64,000 nucleotides of DNA from Cupriavidus phytohabitans (GTDB lineage: Bacteria; Pseudomonadota; Gammaproteobacteria; Burkholderiales; Burkholderiaceae): assembly GCF_000426345.1 (NCBI RefSeq), contig NZ_AUFE01000034.1, forward strand, positions 1-64,000, read 5' to 3'. The position numbers were made by a program, and so were the translations under genes. How positions within the stretch are numbered: position 1 is the first letter of the stretch; each line of letters starts with the position of its first letter. Below are positions 55,113-63,041 of this stretch, one piece after another. Under the pieces are notes generated by a model. The model did not search any database and had not been told where the DNA came from. It saw only the letters and a list, made by a program, of their open reading frames with translations.

Positions 55113-55145
55113 TACAAGACAAGACAAGACAAGGCAAGACGAGAC
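55113..55145 (+). repeat. ACAAG pentanucleotide repeats in the ribosome-binding region
   Basis: ACAAG is repeated about four times and then continues as degenerate copies (GCAAG, ACGAG) up to the ATG at 55147. No ordinary Shine-Dalgarno remains between the repeat and the start. Change in copy number could alter spacing or initiation of the first RraA gene. Confidence 0.8.
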
Positions 55146-55146
55146 C

Positions 55147-55809
55147 ATGACCCAACCTGACTCCTACGTACAGCGCCTGCGCCGGCTCGATTGCTGCGCC
55201 GTCTCGGACGCGCTCGACAAGCTGCAACTGCCCGGCGTGGTCACGGGCCTGCCGCAGCGCAGCGGCGCCGGCCGCGTTGCCGGGCGCGCCATCACCGTCA
55301 AGCTCGGCACCGGCGCGCCGCCGGCGGGCCCGGCGCGGCACCTGGGCTGCACCGCCATCGAAGCAGCCGGCCCCGACCACATCATCGTGGTCGAGCAGCG
55401 CAGCGGCGTCGAAGCCGGCAGCTGGGGCGGCCTGCTGTCGCTGGGCGCCAAGGTGCGCGGCGTGGCCGGCGTGGTCGCCGACGGCCCGGTGCGCGATATC
55501 GACGAGGCCATTGCGTTCGACTTCCCGGTGTTCAGCCGGGGCCTGACGTCCTTCACCGCACGTGGCCGCGTGGTGGAGAAGGGCACCAACGTACCGGTCG
55601 AGATCGCGGACGTGACCGTGGCCGGCGGCGATTACGTGCTTGCCGACCGCAGCGCGGTGATCTTCATCGCGGCGCGCGATATCGAGCGCGTGCTCGACAC
55701 CGCCGAGGCCATCGTCCTCAAGGAGTCCGCGATGTCGAAGGCCATCCTGGCCGGCACGCCGATCGGGCAGGTGATGGGCGGCAACTACGAACACATGCTG
55801 AAGGACTGA
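55147..55809 (+). CDS. RraA/LigK-family aldolase, first copy
   Basis: A 220-residue metal-dependent aldolase of the RraA-like fold, the family of 4-carboxy-4-hydroxy-2-oxoadipate (CHA) aldolases that yield pyruvate and oxaloacetate. The DG-x2-RD motif is VADGPVRD (about 116-123), and GVVADGPVRDIDEA plus the SWGGLLSLGAKVRG segment form the active site. It is first of three consecutive related genes. This copy is closest to ordinary RraA proteins and has the least acidic lid. The LigJ-like hydratase in the other arm would make its CHA substrate. Confidence 0.85.
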   Translation: MTQPDSYVQRLRRLDCCAVSDALDKLQLPGVVTGLPQRSGAGRVAGRAITVKLGTGAPPAGPARHLGCTAIEAAGPDHIIVVEQRSGVEAGSWGGLLSLGAKVRGVAGVVADGPVRDIDEAIAFDFPVFSRGLTSFTARGRVVEKGTNVPVEIADVTVAGGDYVLADRSAVIFIAARDIERVLDTAEAIVLKESAMSKAILAGTPIGQVMGGNYEHMLKD

Positions 55810-55814
55810 AGACC

Positions 55815-56477
55815 ATGAGCGAATCAACGGACATCAACGTGGGCCGCGCGGCGCGGCTCGATACCGCCACCCTGAGCGACGCGCTCGACAAGCTCGGCAT
55901 CGCCGGGCAGTGCTACCGCATCAAGCCGCGCGGCGACAGCTTCGCCATGGCGGGGCGCGCCTGGACGCTGCTGTATGGCCCGGCCGCCAACCCGCCGGGC
56001 ACGGTGGGCGACTACATCGACGACGTGCCGCCGGGCAGCGTGCTGGTGCTTGACAACGGCGGGCGCGACAACGCCACCGTGTGGGGCGACATCCTCACCG
56101 AGATCGCGCACCGCCGCGGCATCGCCGGCACCGTGATCGACGGCGTGTGCCGCGACGTGGCGCTGTGCCGCCAGCTCGGCTACCCGGTCTTCAGCAAGGA
56201 CCACTGGATGCGCACCGGCAAGGACCGCGTGCAGGTGGAAGCCACCAATATCCCCGTCAATATCGGCGACGCGCGCGTGCAGCCCGGCGATATCGTGCGC
56301 GGCGATGCCGACGGCGTGGTGGTGATCCCGCGCGAGCATGAAGCGGCGGTGCTGGACACGGCCGAGGCCGTCGAGCACGCCGAGAACGCGATCCGCGAAG
56401 CCGTGCGCGGCGGCATGCGGCTGGACGAGGCGCGCCGCCAGTTCCGCTATCACCAGCTGCAGACGAAGGGGGCATGA
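55815..56477 (+). CDS. RraA/LigK-family aldolase, second copy
   Basis: A 220-residue homolog. It has NATVWGDILTEIAHRRG in the substrate loop, and the DG-x2-RD motif is IDGVCRDV (about 114-121). DATIENP-like end is replaced by REAVRGGMRLDEARRQFRYHQL, a helical tail absent from the first copy. It starts 5 nt after the first copy and ends overlapping the third by 4 nt, so all three are cotranscribed and this pair translationally coupled. It could take a variant of the CHA substrate or a decarboxylation step. Confidence 0.85.
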   Translation: MSESTDINVGRAARLDTATLSDALDKLGIAGQCYRIKPRGDSFAMAGRAWTLLYGPAANPPGTVGDYIDDVPPGSVLVLDNGGRDNATVWGDILTEIAHRRGIAGTVIDGVCRDVALCRQLGYPVFSKDHWMRTGKDRVQVEATNIPVNIGDARVQPGDIVRGDADGVVVIPREHEAAVLDTAEAVEHAENAIREAVRGGMRLDEARRQFRYHQLQTKGA

Positions 56478-57142
56478 GCATGAAGGAACATGACGCAGCC
56501 AGCACCACGCGTGCTGATTTCGAGCGCGTGCCGGCGGAGGTCGCCGCGGCCGCTGCAACGCTGCCAACCGCTACGCTGCACGAGGCCGGCGGCAAGATCG
56601 GCGTGCTGCCGCCGGGGATCAAGCCGGTGGCGTCCCGCTTCCGCCTGTGCGGGCCGGCGCTGACCGTGCACTCGCCCGGCGGCGACAACCTGTGGCTGCA
56701 TCGCGCCATCGAAGCCGCGCGTCCTGGCGATGTGCTGGTGGTCCATGTCGGCGGTGCCTACGAGCATGGCTATTGGGGCGAGATCATGACCACCGCCGCC
56801 AAGGTGAAGGGCCTGGCGGGGCTGGTGATCGACGGCTGCGTGCGCGATGGCGTGCTGCTCGACGAGATCGGCTTCCCCGTCTTTGCGCGCGGCCTGTGCA
56901 TACGCGGCACGGGCAAGGACTATGGCGCCATCGGCTGGCTCAACGAGCCGGTGCTGTTCGGCGAAACCCGCGTGGAAGCCGGCGACCTGATCGTGGGCGA
57001 CGCGGACGGCGTGGTGGTGGTGCCGCGGCGGAGCGCGGCCGACGTGGTGGCGCGCGCGCAGCAGCGCGAAGCCGCCGAAGCGGCGATTCTCGGCCGCGTG
57101 CGCGCGGGCGAATCGACCATGCAGATCTATGGCTTCCACTGA
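56474..57142 (+). CDS. RraA/LigK-family aldolase, third copy
   Basis: A 222-residue homolog with HEAGGKIGVLPPGIKPV near the start and YEHGYWGEIMTTAAKVKG in the substrate loop, typical of CHA aldolases. The DG-x2-RD motif is IDGCVRDG (about 117-124). GKDYGAIGWLNEPV gives it the strongest resemblance to the LigK/ProA aldolase branch (established family pattern; from memory). It overlaps the second copy by 4 nt and the enoyl-CoA hydratase start by 14 nt. It is the best candidate for the actual CHA aldolase. Confidence 0.88.
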   Translation: MSMKEHDAASTTRADFERVPAEVAAAAATLPTATLHEAGGKIGVLPPGIKPVASRFRLCGPALTVHSPGGDNLWLHRAIEAARPGDVLVVHVGGAYEHGYWGEIMTTAAKVKGLAGLVIDGCVRDGVLLDEIGFPVFARGLCIRGTGKDYGAIGWLNEPVLFGETRVEAGDLIVGDADGVVVVPRRSAADVVARAQQREAAEAAILGRVRAGESTMQIYGFH

Positions 57143-57920
57143 TGGCATGAACAAGGCGAGCGCGCCGGGGCAGCCGCCCGCCCTCGTTATCGACGGTGCG
57201 GTGGCGGTCATCACGCTGCGCCGGCCCGAGGTTGCGAACCGCCTCGAGCCGGAAGACCTCGACCTGATGCGCGAGCACATCGCCGCCGTCAATGCCCGCG
57301 ACGAAGTGCTGGTGCTGCGGATCGAGGCACAGGGCAAGCATTTTTGCAGCGGCTTCAATATCGGCAAGGCAGGCGGCAGCGATGCCGGCGAGCGCTTCGA
57401 AGCGCTCGCCAACGCGCTCGAAGCGGCGCGGCCCGTCACCATCGCGGTGATCCAGGGCGGACTCTACGGCGGCGCGTCCGATCTCGCGCTGGCCTGCGAT
57501 TTCCGGCTGGGCGCGCAGGGCGTCGACATGTTCGTGCCGGCGGCGCGGCTGGGGCTGCTGTTCTACCGCGGCGGGCTCGAGCGCTATGTGGCGCGGCTGG
57601 GCCTGGCCACCGCCAAGCGCGTGCTGCTGGCTGTCGACAAACTCGATGCGGCGCAACTGCAGGCATGCGGCTTCCTCGACCACCTGGCCGCCGATCCGCA
57701 GGCGCTGCGGGCGCAGGCCGCTGCGCTGAGCGAAAAGCTGGCCGGCATGGCGCCGCTGGCCCTGCTGGGCATGAAGAAATACCTGAACCGGATCGCGGCC
57801 GGCACGCTCGACCCGGCGGAGATTGCCGCCGATATTGCGCGCGCCGAGGCGTCCGAAGACCTGCGCGAAGGCTCGCAGGCCTGGCTGGAAAAGCGCGCAC
57901 CGCGCTTTCGCGGCTGCTGA
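57129..57920 (+). CDS. Enoyl-CoA hydratase/isomerase (crotonase family), second of the cluster
   Basis: A 263-residue crotonase. HFCSGFNIGKAGG and QGGLYGGASDLALACDFR are the oxyanion-hole segments. The catalytic-glutamate position is less conserved (FYRGGLERYVARLG), so the reaction may differ from hydration. It begins inside the end of the third aldolase gene; an ATG at 57147, just past that stop, is an alternative start that would drop six residues. It probably acts on the CoA pathway intermediates formed by the dehydrogenase pair. Confidence 0.85.
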   Translation: MASTDGMNKASAPGQPPALVIDGAVAVITLRRPEVANRLEPEDLDLMREHIAAVNARDEVLVLRIEAQGKHFCSGFNIGKAGGSDAGERFEALANALEAARPVTIAVIQGGLYGGASDLALACDFRLGAQGVDMFVPAARLGLLFYRGGLERYVARLGLATAKRVLLAVDKLDAAQLQACGFLDHLAADPQALRAQAAALSEKLAGMAPLALLGMKKYLNRIAAGTLDPAEIAADIARAEASEDLREGSQAWLEKRAPRFRGC

Positions 57921-57936
57921 GAAGAGAGGATCGGGA

Positions 57937-58392
57937 ATGACATCGTCGATGACGTCGGTTGATATGGCCTCGGACAACTACTTCGCCAGGATGCAGCGCG
58001 GACAGGTGCCGCCGCCGCCCATCTGTGAATTGCTTGGCGGCAGCATCGGCGCGGTTGACCTGCAGGCGGGAACCCTGGAATCCGCCTATCACGCCACGCC
58101 GGCTTTCCTGAACCCGGCCGGCCAGGTCCAGGGCGGCATGCTGGGAGCGATGCTCGACGACGTGACTGCCATGTTGGTGACGGCCACGCTGGGCGAGGAG
58201 GAATTCTGCGCAACGCTGAACCTCAACCTCTCCTTCCTGCGGCCGGCCAGGACCGGCGTGCTGCTCGGACGCGCCAGGCTGGAGCGACGCGGCAGGAACG
58301 TCTGCCACGTCGCGGCGGAGCTGCTGCAGGACGGCCGGGCGGTCGCCACCGCGACGGCAACCTGCATGGTCGTCAGCCGGGTATCTGGCTGA
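57937..58392 (+). CDS. PaaI-family hotdog thioesterase
   Basis: A 151-residue hotdog-fold thioesterase. NPAGQVQGGMLGAMLDDVTAML is the central helix with the catalytic glutamine/aspartate region, and GVLLGRARLERRGRNVCHVAAELLQDG follows. Such proteins release CoA from aromatic or dead-end acyl-CoAs in degradation pathways. A GAGAGGATCGGGA site precedes the ATG at 57937. It is the last gene of the right arm, 16 nt after the hydratase gene. Confidence 0.88.
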   Translation: MTSSMTSVDMASDNYFARMQRGQVPPPPICELLGGSIGAVDLQAGTLESAYHATPAFLNPAGQVQGGMLGAMLDDVTAMLVTATLGEEEFCATLNLNLSFLRPARTGVLLGRARLERRGRNVCHVAAELLQDGRAVATATATCMVVSRVSG

Positions 58393-58455
58393 CCGGTGCG
58401 CGCGGAATGCGGATCCCGGTATGAGCCGGCGCTGCCAGGCCGCCGCCCCCGGCAT

Positions 58456-58800
58456 TCAGCGCTTGCCGCCGGCTTGCGCGGCGAACGTCCGCCATTCCCG
58501 GAACACGGCATCGAGGCAAGCCGCGGTCGCGCAGCTGTCGCGCTTCCTGCGGAACGCGGAGATGTCCGCCTCGGTGATCGTGCCGGCCTTGAGCTGCCGC
58601 TGCTGGTCGGCATGGATGCGCTGGTAGCCCATCGAAAACAGCGCCGACTCGCAGATCAGCCGCTGCGATGGCACGCGGCCGGCCGGCGCAGTTGACGGGT
58701 CGCAGTCGATATCGGTGGCGGCATGGGCTGCGCCGGCGAGCGCAAGGGCAACGGCGCCGATGCAGCAGTGCATAAAGCGGGAGCGGAAAAAGCGGTTCAT
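58456..58800 (-). CDS. Small secreted LprI/DUF1311-like protein
   Basis: A 114-residue protein with a Sec signal (MNRFFRSRFMHCCIGAVALA, cleaved after AHA near residue 27). The mature part has four cysteines in the pattern DIDC-x14-C, then CATAACLDAVFREW, like LprI-type lysozyme inhibitor domains, and R-x2-RDSC. It is probably periplasmic. It lies 6 nt after the GlxA-type regulator gene on the same strand, so they may be cotranscribed. The function is inferred from the cysteine pattern only. Confidence 0.6.
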   Translation of the reverse strand: MNRFFRSRFMHCCIGAVALALAGAAHAATDIDCDPSTAPAGRVPSQRLICESALFSMGYQRIHADQQRQLKAGTITEADISAFRRKRDSCATAACLDAVFREWRTFAAQAGGKR

Positions 58801-58806
58801 GACAAC

Positions 58807-59781
58807 TTATGCAGCGGCACGGCCTGGCGGCGCCGTGGTGCCGAACTGCTTGCGGTAGGCGGATGGCGAAATGGCAAAAGTCTGGGCAAAGTGCTGGCGC
58901 AACGAAACCGCCGAGCCGAACCCGACCAGGCCGGCGATCACGTCGACGCTCTTGCCGGTGGTCTCCAGCAGCCGCTGCGCCGCGGTGAGCCGGTGGTTCA
59001 GCAGCCACTGCGTCACCGTGGTGCCGGTCTTGGCCTTGAAGCGCCGGGTGAAATTGCGCCGGCTCATGCCTGCCTTGTCGGCCAGCAGGTCCAGCGTCAG
59101 CGGCTGTTCCAGGTGCTCGATGGCCCAGTCGAGCGTGGTGCTCAGCTTGTCGGCACCCGCGGTCTGCGGCAGCGGCTGCTCGATGTACTGCGCCTGCCCG
59201 CCATGCCGGTGCGGCGCCACCACCATGCGGCGCGCCACGCGGTTCGCGACGTCCGCGCCATGGTCGCGGCGCACCAGGTGCAGGCAGCAGTCCAGCGCGG
59301 CGGCGGTGCCGGCCGAGGTCAGGATGCTGCCATCGTCGATGTAGAGCGAACGGCGATCGAGCCGGACCCTGGGATAGCGCGCGGCAAAGTCATCGGCCCA
59401 GACCCAGTGGGTGGCCGCCGGCCGGCCGTCGAGCAGGCCGGCCTCGGCGACCACGAAGGTGCCCAGGCACAGCCCGGCGATGCGCGCGCCGCGGGCGCTG
59501 GCGGCCTGCAGCGCCGCCAGCAAGGCCGGTGACGGACGTTCCGCGGGGTCGCGCCAGGCCGGCATGATCACGGTATCGGCCTGTTCGAGCGCGGACAGGT
59601 CGTGCTCGACCTCGATGCGGAAGCCCGACATGGTCCGGATCAGGCCGGTCTGCTCGCCACAGATCAGCAGCCGGTAGCGCGGCACGCCCAGCATGGCGAG
59701 ATCGTCGCCGAACACGATGCAGGGCACCGACAGGTGGAACGGGCTGATGCCTTCGAAGGCAATCACGGCGACAGTGTGCAT
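58807..59781 (-). CDS. GlxA-family regulator: DJ-1/PfpI domain plus AraC helix-turn-helix
   Basis: A 324-residue regulator. Residues 1-190 form the DJ-1/PfpI-like domain, with a nucleophile-elbow cysteine in IAGLCLGTFVVAEAGLLDG. Residues about 215-310 hold the two AraC helix-turn-helix segments, LDLLADKAGMSRRNFTRRFK and VDVIAGLVGFGSAVSLRQHF. Family members control choline, carnitine, arginine and other nitrogen-compound genes. It is divergent from the isochorismatase-family gene at 59952 and probably controls it. The 170-bp gap is the likely operator area. Confidence 0.93.
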   Translation of the reverse strand: MHTVAVIAFEGISPFHLSVPCIVFGDDLAMLGVPRYRLLICGEQTGLIRTMSGFRIEVEHDLSALEQADTVIMPAWRDPAERPSPALLAALQAASARGARIAGLCLGTFVVAEAGLLDGRPAATHWVWADDFAARYPRVRLDRRSLYIDDGSILTSAGTAAALDCCLHLVRRDHGADVANRVARRMVVAPHRHGGQAQYIEQPLPQTAGADKLSTTLDWAIEHLEQPLTLDLLADKAGMSRRNFTRRFKAKTGTTVTQWLLNHRLTAAQRLLETTGKSVDVIAGLVGFGSAVSLRQHFAQTFAISPSAYRKQFGTTAPPGRAAA

Positions 59782-59951
59782 CGCTTCCTCGCAAGCAGGG
59801 GCGTCTGAAGTTGGCCCGATTCTAGCGGATGTTGTCCATCGGGACGCTTTCGGGGCGGCGGCGGTCGTTGGAAACTGCGTGCAGCGATGTGGCCGCGGCG
59901 GCTGTCCCGCCAGGCAAGCACGCTCTCCTTCCCATCACGACGAGGACAACG

Positions 59952-60560
59952 ATGACACACCCGACGATCCGCACCCTGGCCGGCGCCAGCGCCCCGACCG
60001 CGATCGCAGCCGCCAGCACGGCGCTGCTGGTGATCGATTTCCAGAACGAGTACTTCGACGGCATGCTGCCGATCCCGGACGGCGCGGCCGCGCTCGGCAA
60101 CGCCCGGCGCCTGGTCGCGCATGCGGACGCCGCCGGCATTCCCGTCTTCCACGTCCAGCACCTGGCGCCGGCGGACAGCCCCGTCTTTGCGGAGCAGGGC
60201 GCCAGCGCGGAGTTCCACCAGGACCTGCGTCCCGCGGGCCACCACACGGTGGTGCGGAAGACTTCGGTAAGCGTGTTTCCCACCACCGACCTGGACCAGC
60301 GCCTCAAGGCCGCCGGCATCAAGACGCTGGTCATCACCGGGCTGATGACGCACGCCTGCGTCGCGGGCGCCGCGCGCGATGCGGTGCCGCTGGGCTATGG
60401 CGTGATCGTGGCGGAAGACGCCTGCGCGACGCGCGACCTGGACCGGCCCGGCGGCGTGGTGCGGCATCGTGACCTGCACCAGGCTGCGCTGGCGAGTATC
60501 GAAGACACGTTCGGGGACGTGCTGACGACGGAGCAGGTGCTCAAGCTGCCGGTGGTCTGA
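59952..60560 (+). CDS. Isochorismatase-family cysteine hydrolase
   Basis: A 202-residue hydrolase. The catalytic triad is Asp29 (VIDFQNEYF), Lys103 (VRKTSVSVF) and Cys136 (LMTHACVAGA). The cis-peptide region before the cysteine is GLMTH. Members hydrolyse isochorismate, nicotinamide, N-carbamoyl compounds or biuret-type amides. The GlxA-type regulator is encoded divergently, which favours a nitrogen-containing amide as substrate. GACAACG precedes the ATG at 59952; an upstream TTG frame is ignored. Confidence 0.9.
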   Translation: MTHPTIRTLAGASAPTAIAAASTALLVIDFQNEYFDGMLPIPDGAAALGNARRLVAHADAAGIPVFHVQHLAPADSPVFAEQGASAEFHQDLRPAGHHTVVRKTSVSVFPTTDLDQRLKAAGIKTLVITGLMTHACVAGAARDAVPLGYGVIVAEDACATRDLDRPGGVVRHRDLHQAALASIEDTFGDVLTTEQVLKLPVV

Positions 60561-60587
60561 CAGCGGGGGACGCGCGCCCGCCCGCTG
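60561..60587. terminator. Hairpin between the isochorismatase-type gene and fumC
   Basis: CAGCGGG (60561-60567) pairs with CCCGCTG (60581-60587), with a 13-nt GC-rich loop. It is located in the 46-bp gap between two convergent genes. There is no T run. Confidence 0.5.
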
Positions 60588-60606
60588 ACGCCGTGCGCCT
60601 GCAGGA

Positions 60607-62001
60607 CTACGGTTGCCCCTTGGCCAGCCGCATCGGATCCACCAGGCGGTCGAACGCCTCGCCGCTCAGCAATCCCAGCGCGATCGCCGCTTCCCGCGGC
60701 GAGATGCCTTGCGCCAGCGCGTGCCTGGTGATCTGCGCCGCCCGGTCATAGCCCAGCACCGGGTTGAGCGCGGTGACCGCCAGCAGCGGGTTGTCCAGGT
60801 TGCGCGCCAGCCGTTCGGGGTTGACCGCCAGCCCCTGCACCAGCCGCAGTGCGAAGACGCGTGCGCCGTCCGCCATCACGCGTATCGACTGCAGCACGTT
60901 GTAGATCAGCACCGGCTTGGCCACGTTCAGCTCGAAGCTGCCGGAGGCGCCCGCCATGGTCACGGTGACGTGGTTGCCGGCCACCTGCATGGCGGCCTGC
61001 GCCACGACCTCGGCGATGGTCGGATTGCGCTTGCCGGGCATGATCGACGAGGTCAGGCCATCGTCCGGCAGCACCAGCTCGCCCAGCCCGCAGCGCGGGC
61101 CCGAGCCCAGCCAGCGCAGGTCGTTGGCGATCTTGGTGAAGGAGACGGCAACCACGTTGAGCACGCCCGAGAGCTCGACCAGTGCATCGTGCGCGGCCAT
61201 GCCCTCGACCTTGCAGGGATTGGCGCGGAAGGCCTGGCCGGTCAGCTGGCTGGCTTCCTCGCAAAAGGCCTCGGCGAAGCCCGCCGGCGCGTTCAGGCCG
61301 GTGCCGGCCGCGGTACCGCCCTGCGGCAGCACCAGCAGGCGCGGCAGGGTGCCGCGCACGCGCCCGATGGCGTTGTCGAGCTGCGCGGCAAAGCCGTCGA
61401 ACGCCTGCCCCATGGTCATGGGCACGGCATCCATCAGGTGCGTGCGCGCGATTTTGAGCACATCGGCAAAGGCCCGGGCGCGCTCGCGCAGGGCGTCGCG
61501 CAGCAGCGCCAGGGCGGGCAGCAACCGGTCTTCGAGCTCCAGCACCGCGCTCAGGTGCATGACCGTCGGGAAGCTGTCGTTGGAAGACTGCGACGCGTTG
61601 ACATGGTCGTTCGGGTGCACCGGCGCGCGCGTGCCCAGCGGCTGGCCAAGCCGCTCGTTGGCGCGGTTGGCGATGACCTCGTTGGCGTTCATGTTGGTCT
61701 GCGTGCCCGAGCCGGTCTGCCAGATCGTCAGCGGGAAATGGCTGTCGAAGCGGCCGCGGCGCAGCTCGTCGGCGGCGGCGACGATTGCCTCGGCGATGGC
61801 GGCGTCGAGCACGCCGCAACGCAGGTTGGCCCGGGCCGCCGCCATCTTGTGGACGCCGAAGGCATGGAGCAGGCAGTCGGGAAAGCGCTCTTCGCCGACT
61901 TCAAAGATCGCCAGCGCCCGCTGCGTCTGGGCGCCCCAGTAGCGGTCGGCGGGGATGTCGACCGGCCCGAAGGCGTCGTTCTCTACGCGGTATGCCGTCA
62001 T
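60607..62001 (-). CDS. fumC: Class II fumarate hydratase
   Basis: A 464-residue enzyme of the fumarase/aspartase superfamily that interconverts fumarate and malate without iron. The three conserved regions are GTQTNMNANEVIANRA (with WQTGSGTQTNMN), NASQSSNDSFPT and SSIMPGKRNPT. The last signature reads KRNP where most FumC have KVNP, an arginine change in the flexible catalytic loop. It lies downstream of a Bug gene (5-nt gap) and a PcaB-like lyase. The arrangement points to a catabolic role, beyond the tricarboxylic acid cycle; activity on a substituted fumarate is possible. Confidence 0.9.
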   Translation of the reverse strand: MTAYRVENDAFGPVDIPADRYWGAQTQRALAIFEVGEERFPDCLLHAFGVHKMAAARANLRCGVLDAAIAEAIVAAADELRRGRFDSHFPLTIWQTGSGTQTNMNANEVIANRANERLGQPLGTRAPVHPNDHVNASQSSNDSFPTVMHLSAVLELEDRLLPALALLRDALRERARAFADVLKIARTHLMDAVPMTMGQAFDGFAAQLDNAIGRVRGTLPRLLVLPQGGTAAGTGLNAPAGFAEAFCEEASQLTGQAFRANPCKVEGMAAHDALVELSGVLNVVAVSFTKIANDLRWLGSGPRCGLGELVLPDDGLTSSIMPGKRNPTIAEVVAQAAMQVAGNHVTVTMAGASGSFELNVAKPVLIYNVLQSIRVMADGARVFALRLVQGLAVNPERLARNLDNPLLAVTALNPVLGYDRAAQITRHALAQGISPREAAIALGLLSGEAFDRLVDPMRLAKGQP

Positions 62002-62006
62002 GGCGC

Positions 62007-62996
62007 TCAGTCCAGTGAGATATTGGCCTTGGCCGCCACTGCCTTCCAGCGCGTGATCTCTGCCTGGGTGTGCTTGCCGAGCGCGCTGGCGGTGTACTGC
62101 TCAGGCGGCAGCAGCTGGATCGCCTGCGCCGACATCTTGCCGGTGAAGGCCTTGTCGGCCATGACCTTCAGGTAGGCCTGCTGCATCTTGTCGATGACGG
62201 CCTGCGGCGTGCCCCTGGGCGCGTAGATGCCGTACCAGGTGCTGGCCTCGAAGCCGGGCAGTCCCGATTCGGCCAGCGTGGGCACGTCCTTGAGCTGCGC
62301 CACGCGGGTTGCCGAGGTCACCGCCAGCGGCCGCACCTTGGATTCGGTGATCTGTGGCAGCGCCGTATTGGTCTGGTCGAACATGCCATCCACCTGCCCG
62401 CCGATCACGTCGATCAGCGCCGGGCCGGCCCCTTTGTACGGCACCAGCGATACCTGCATGCCCGCCGACGAGGCGAACAGCGCCGCCACCAGGTGCGAGG
62501 TGGAACCCACGCCGGCATTGCTCAGGTTGAGCTTGCCCGGGTTCTTCTTGCCGAACTCGACCAGGTCGCGCACGTTCTTCGCGGGATGGTCCTTGCGCAC
62601 CATCAGGACCATCGGCGTATCCGGGAAGCGGAACACCGGCGCGAAGTCCTTGACCGGGTCGTAAGACAGCTTCTTGTACAGCGCGGGCGCGGCGCCCATG
62701 TAGCCCATGTGCCCGACCAGCATGGTGTAGCCGTCAGCCGGCGCACGCGCGGCCTTGGCCGTGCCGACGGTGCCGCCGGCGCCGGGCGAATTGTCGATGA
62801 TGATCGACTGGCCGACCTCGCGCGCGACCCGCTCGGCGATGGTGCGCGCCAGCGCGTCGGTGGGGCCGCCGGCGGCGAACGGGACGATCCAGGTGATCGG
62901 CTTGCCCGGCCAGGCCTGTGCCACGGCAGGGGATGCGGCCACGGCCGTGGCGAGTGCCAGCGCCGCGCACGCGGCCACTTTGCGGATGGGGTTCAT
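62007..62996 (-). CDS. Bug/TctC-family solute-binding receptor in a lyase operon
   Basis: A 329-residue receptor with a Sec signal ending in AVAQA (about residue 27). The mature part has WPGKPITWIVPFAAGGPTDALART; the loop reads AGGPTD, a variant of PGGSTD. YKGAGPALIDVIGGQVDGMFDQTNTAL is the second contact region. It is encoded between a PcaB-like lyase and fumC in one transcription unit, so it probably binds an unsaturated dicarboxylate related to their substrates. This is the sixth intact Bug gene of the window. Confidence 0.92.
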   Translation of the reverse strand: MNPIRKVAACAALALATAVAASPAVAQAWPGKPITWIVPFAAGGPTDALARTIAERVAREVGQSIIIDNSPGAGGTVGTAKAARAPADGYTMLVGHMGYMGAAPALYKKLSYDPVKDFAPVFRFPDTPMVLMVRKDHPAKNVRDLVEFGKKNPGKLNLSNAGVGSTSHLVAALFASSAGMQVSLVPYKGAGPALIDVIGGQVDGMFDQTNTALPQITESKVRPLAVTSATRVAQLKDVPTLAESGLPGFEASTWYGIYAPRGTPQAVIDKMQQAYLKVMADKAFTGKMSAQAIQLLPPEQYTASALGKHTQAEITRWKAVAAKANISLD

Positions 62997-63041
62997 GGGT
63001 TGTCTCCCTGGTTTGAAATGATGATGTGTGAGCCTGCTGCC

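Noticed and set aside
52811-55132. 773-residue reverse frame opposite the CoA-transferase and LigB genes
   Set aside because: Composition typical of antisense GC-rich frames; both forward genes have clear active-site motifs and ribosome sites.
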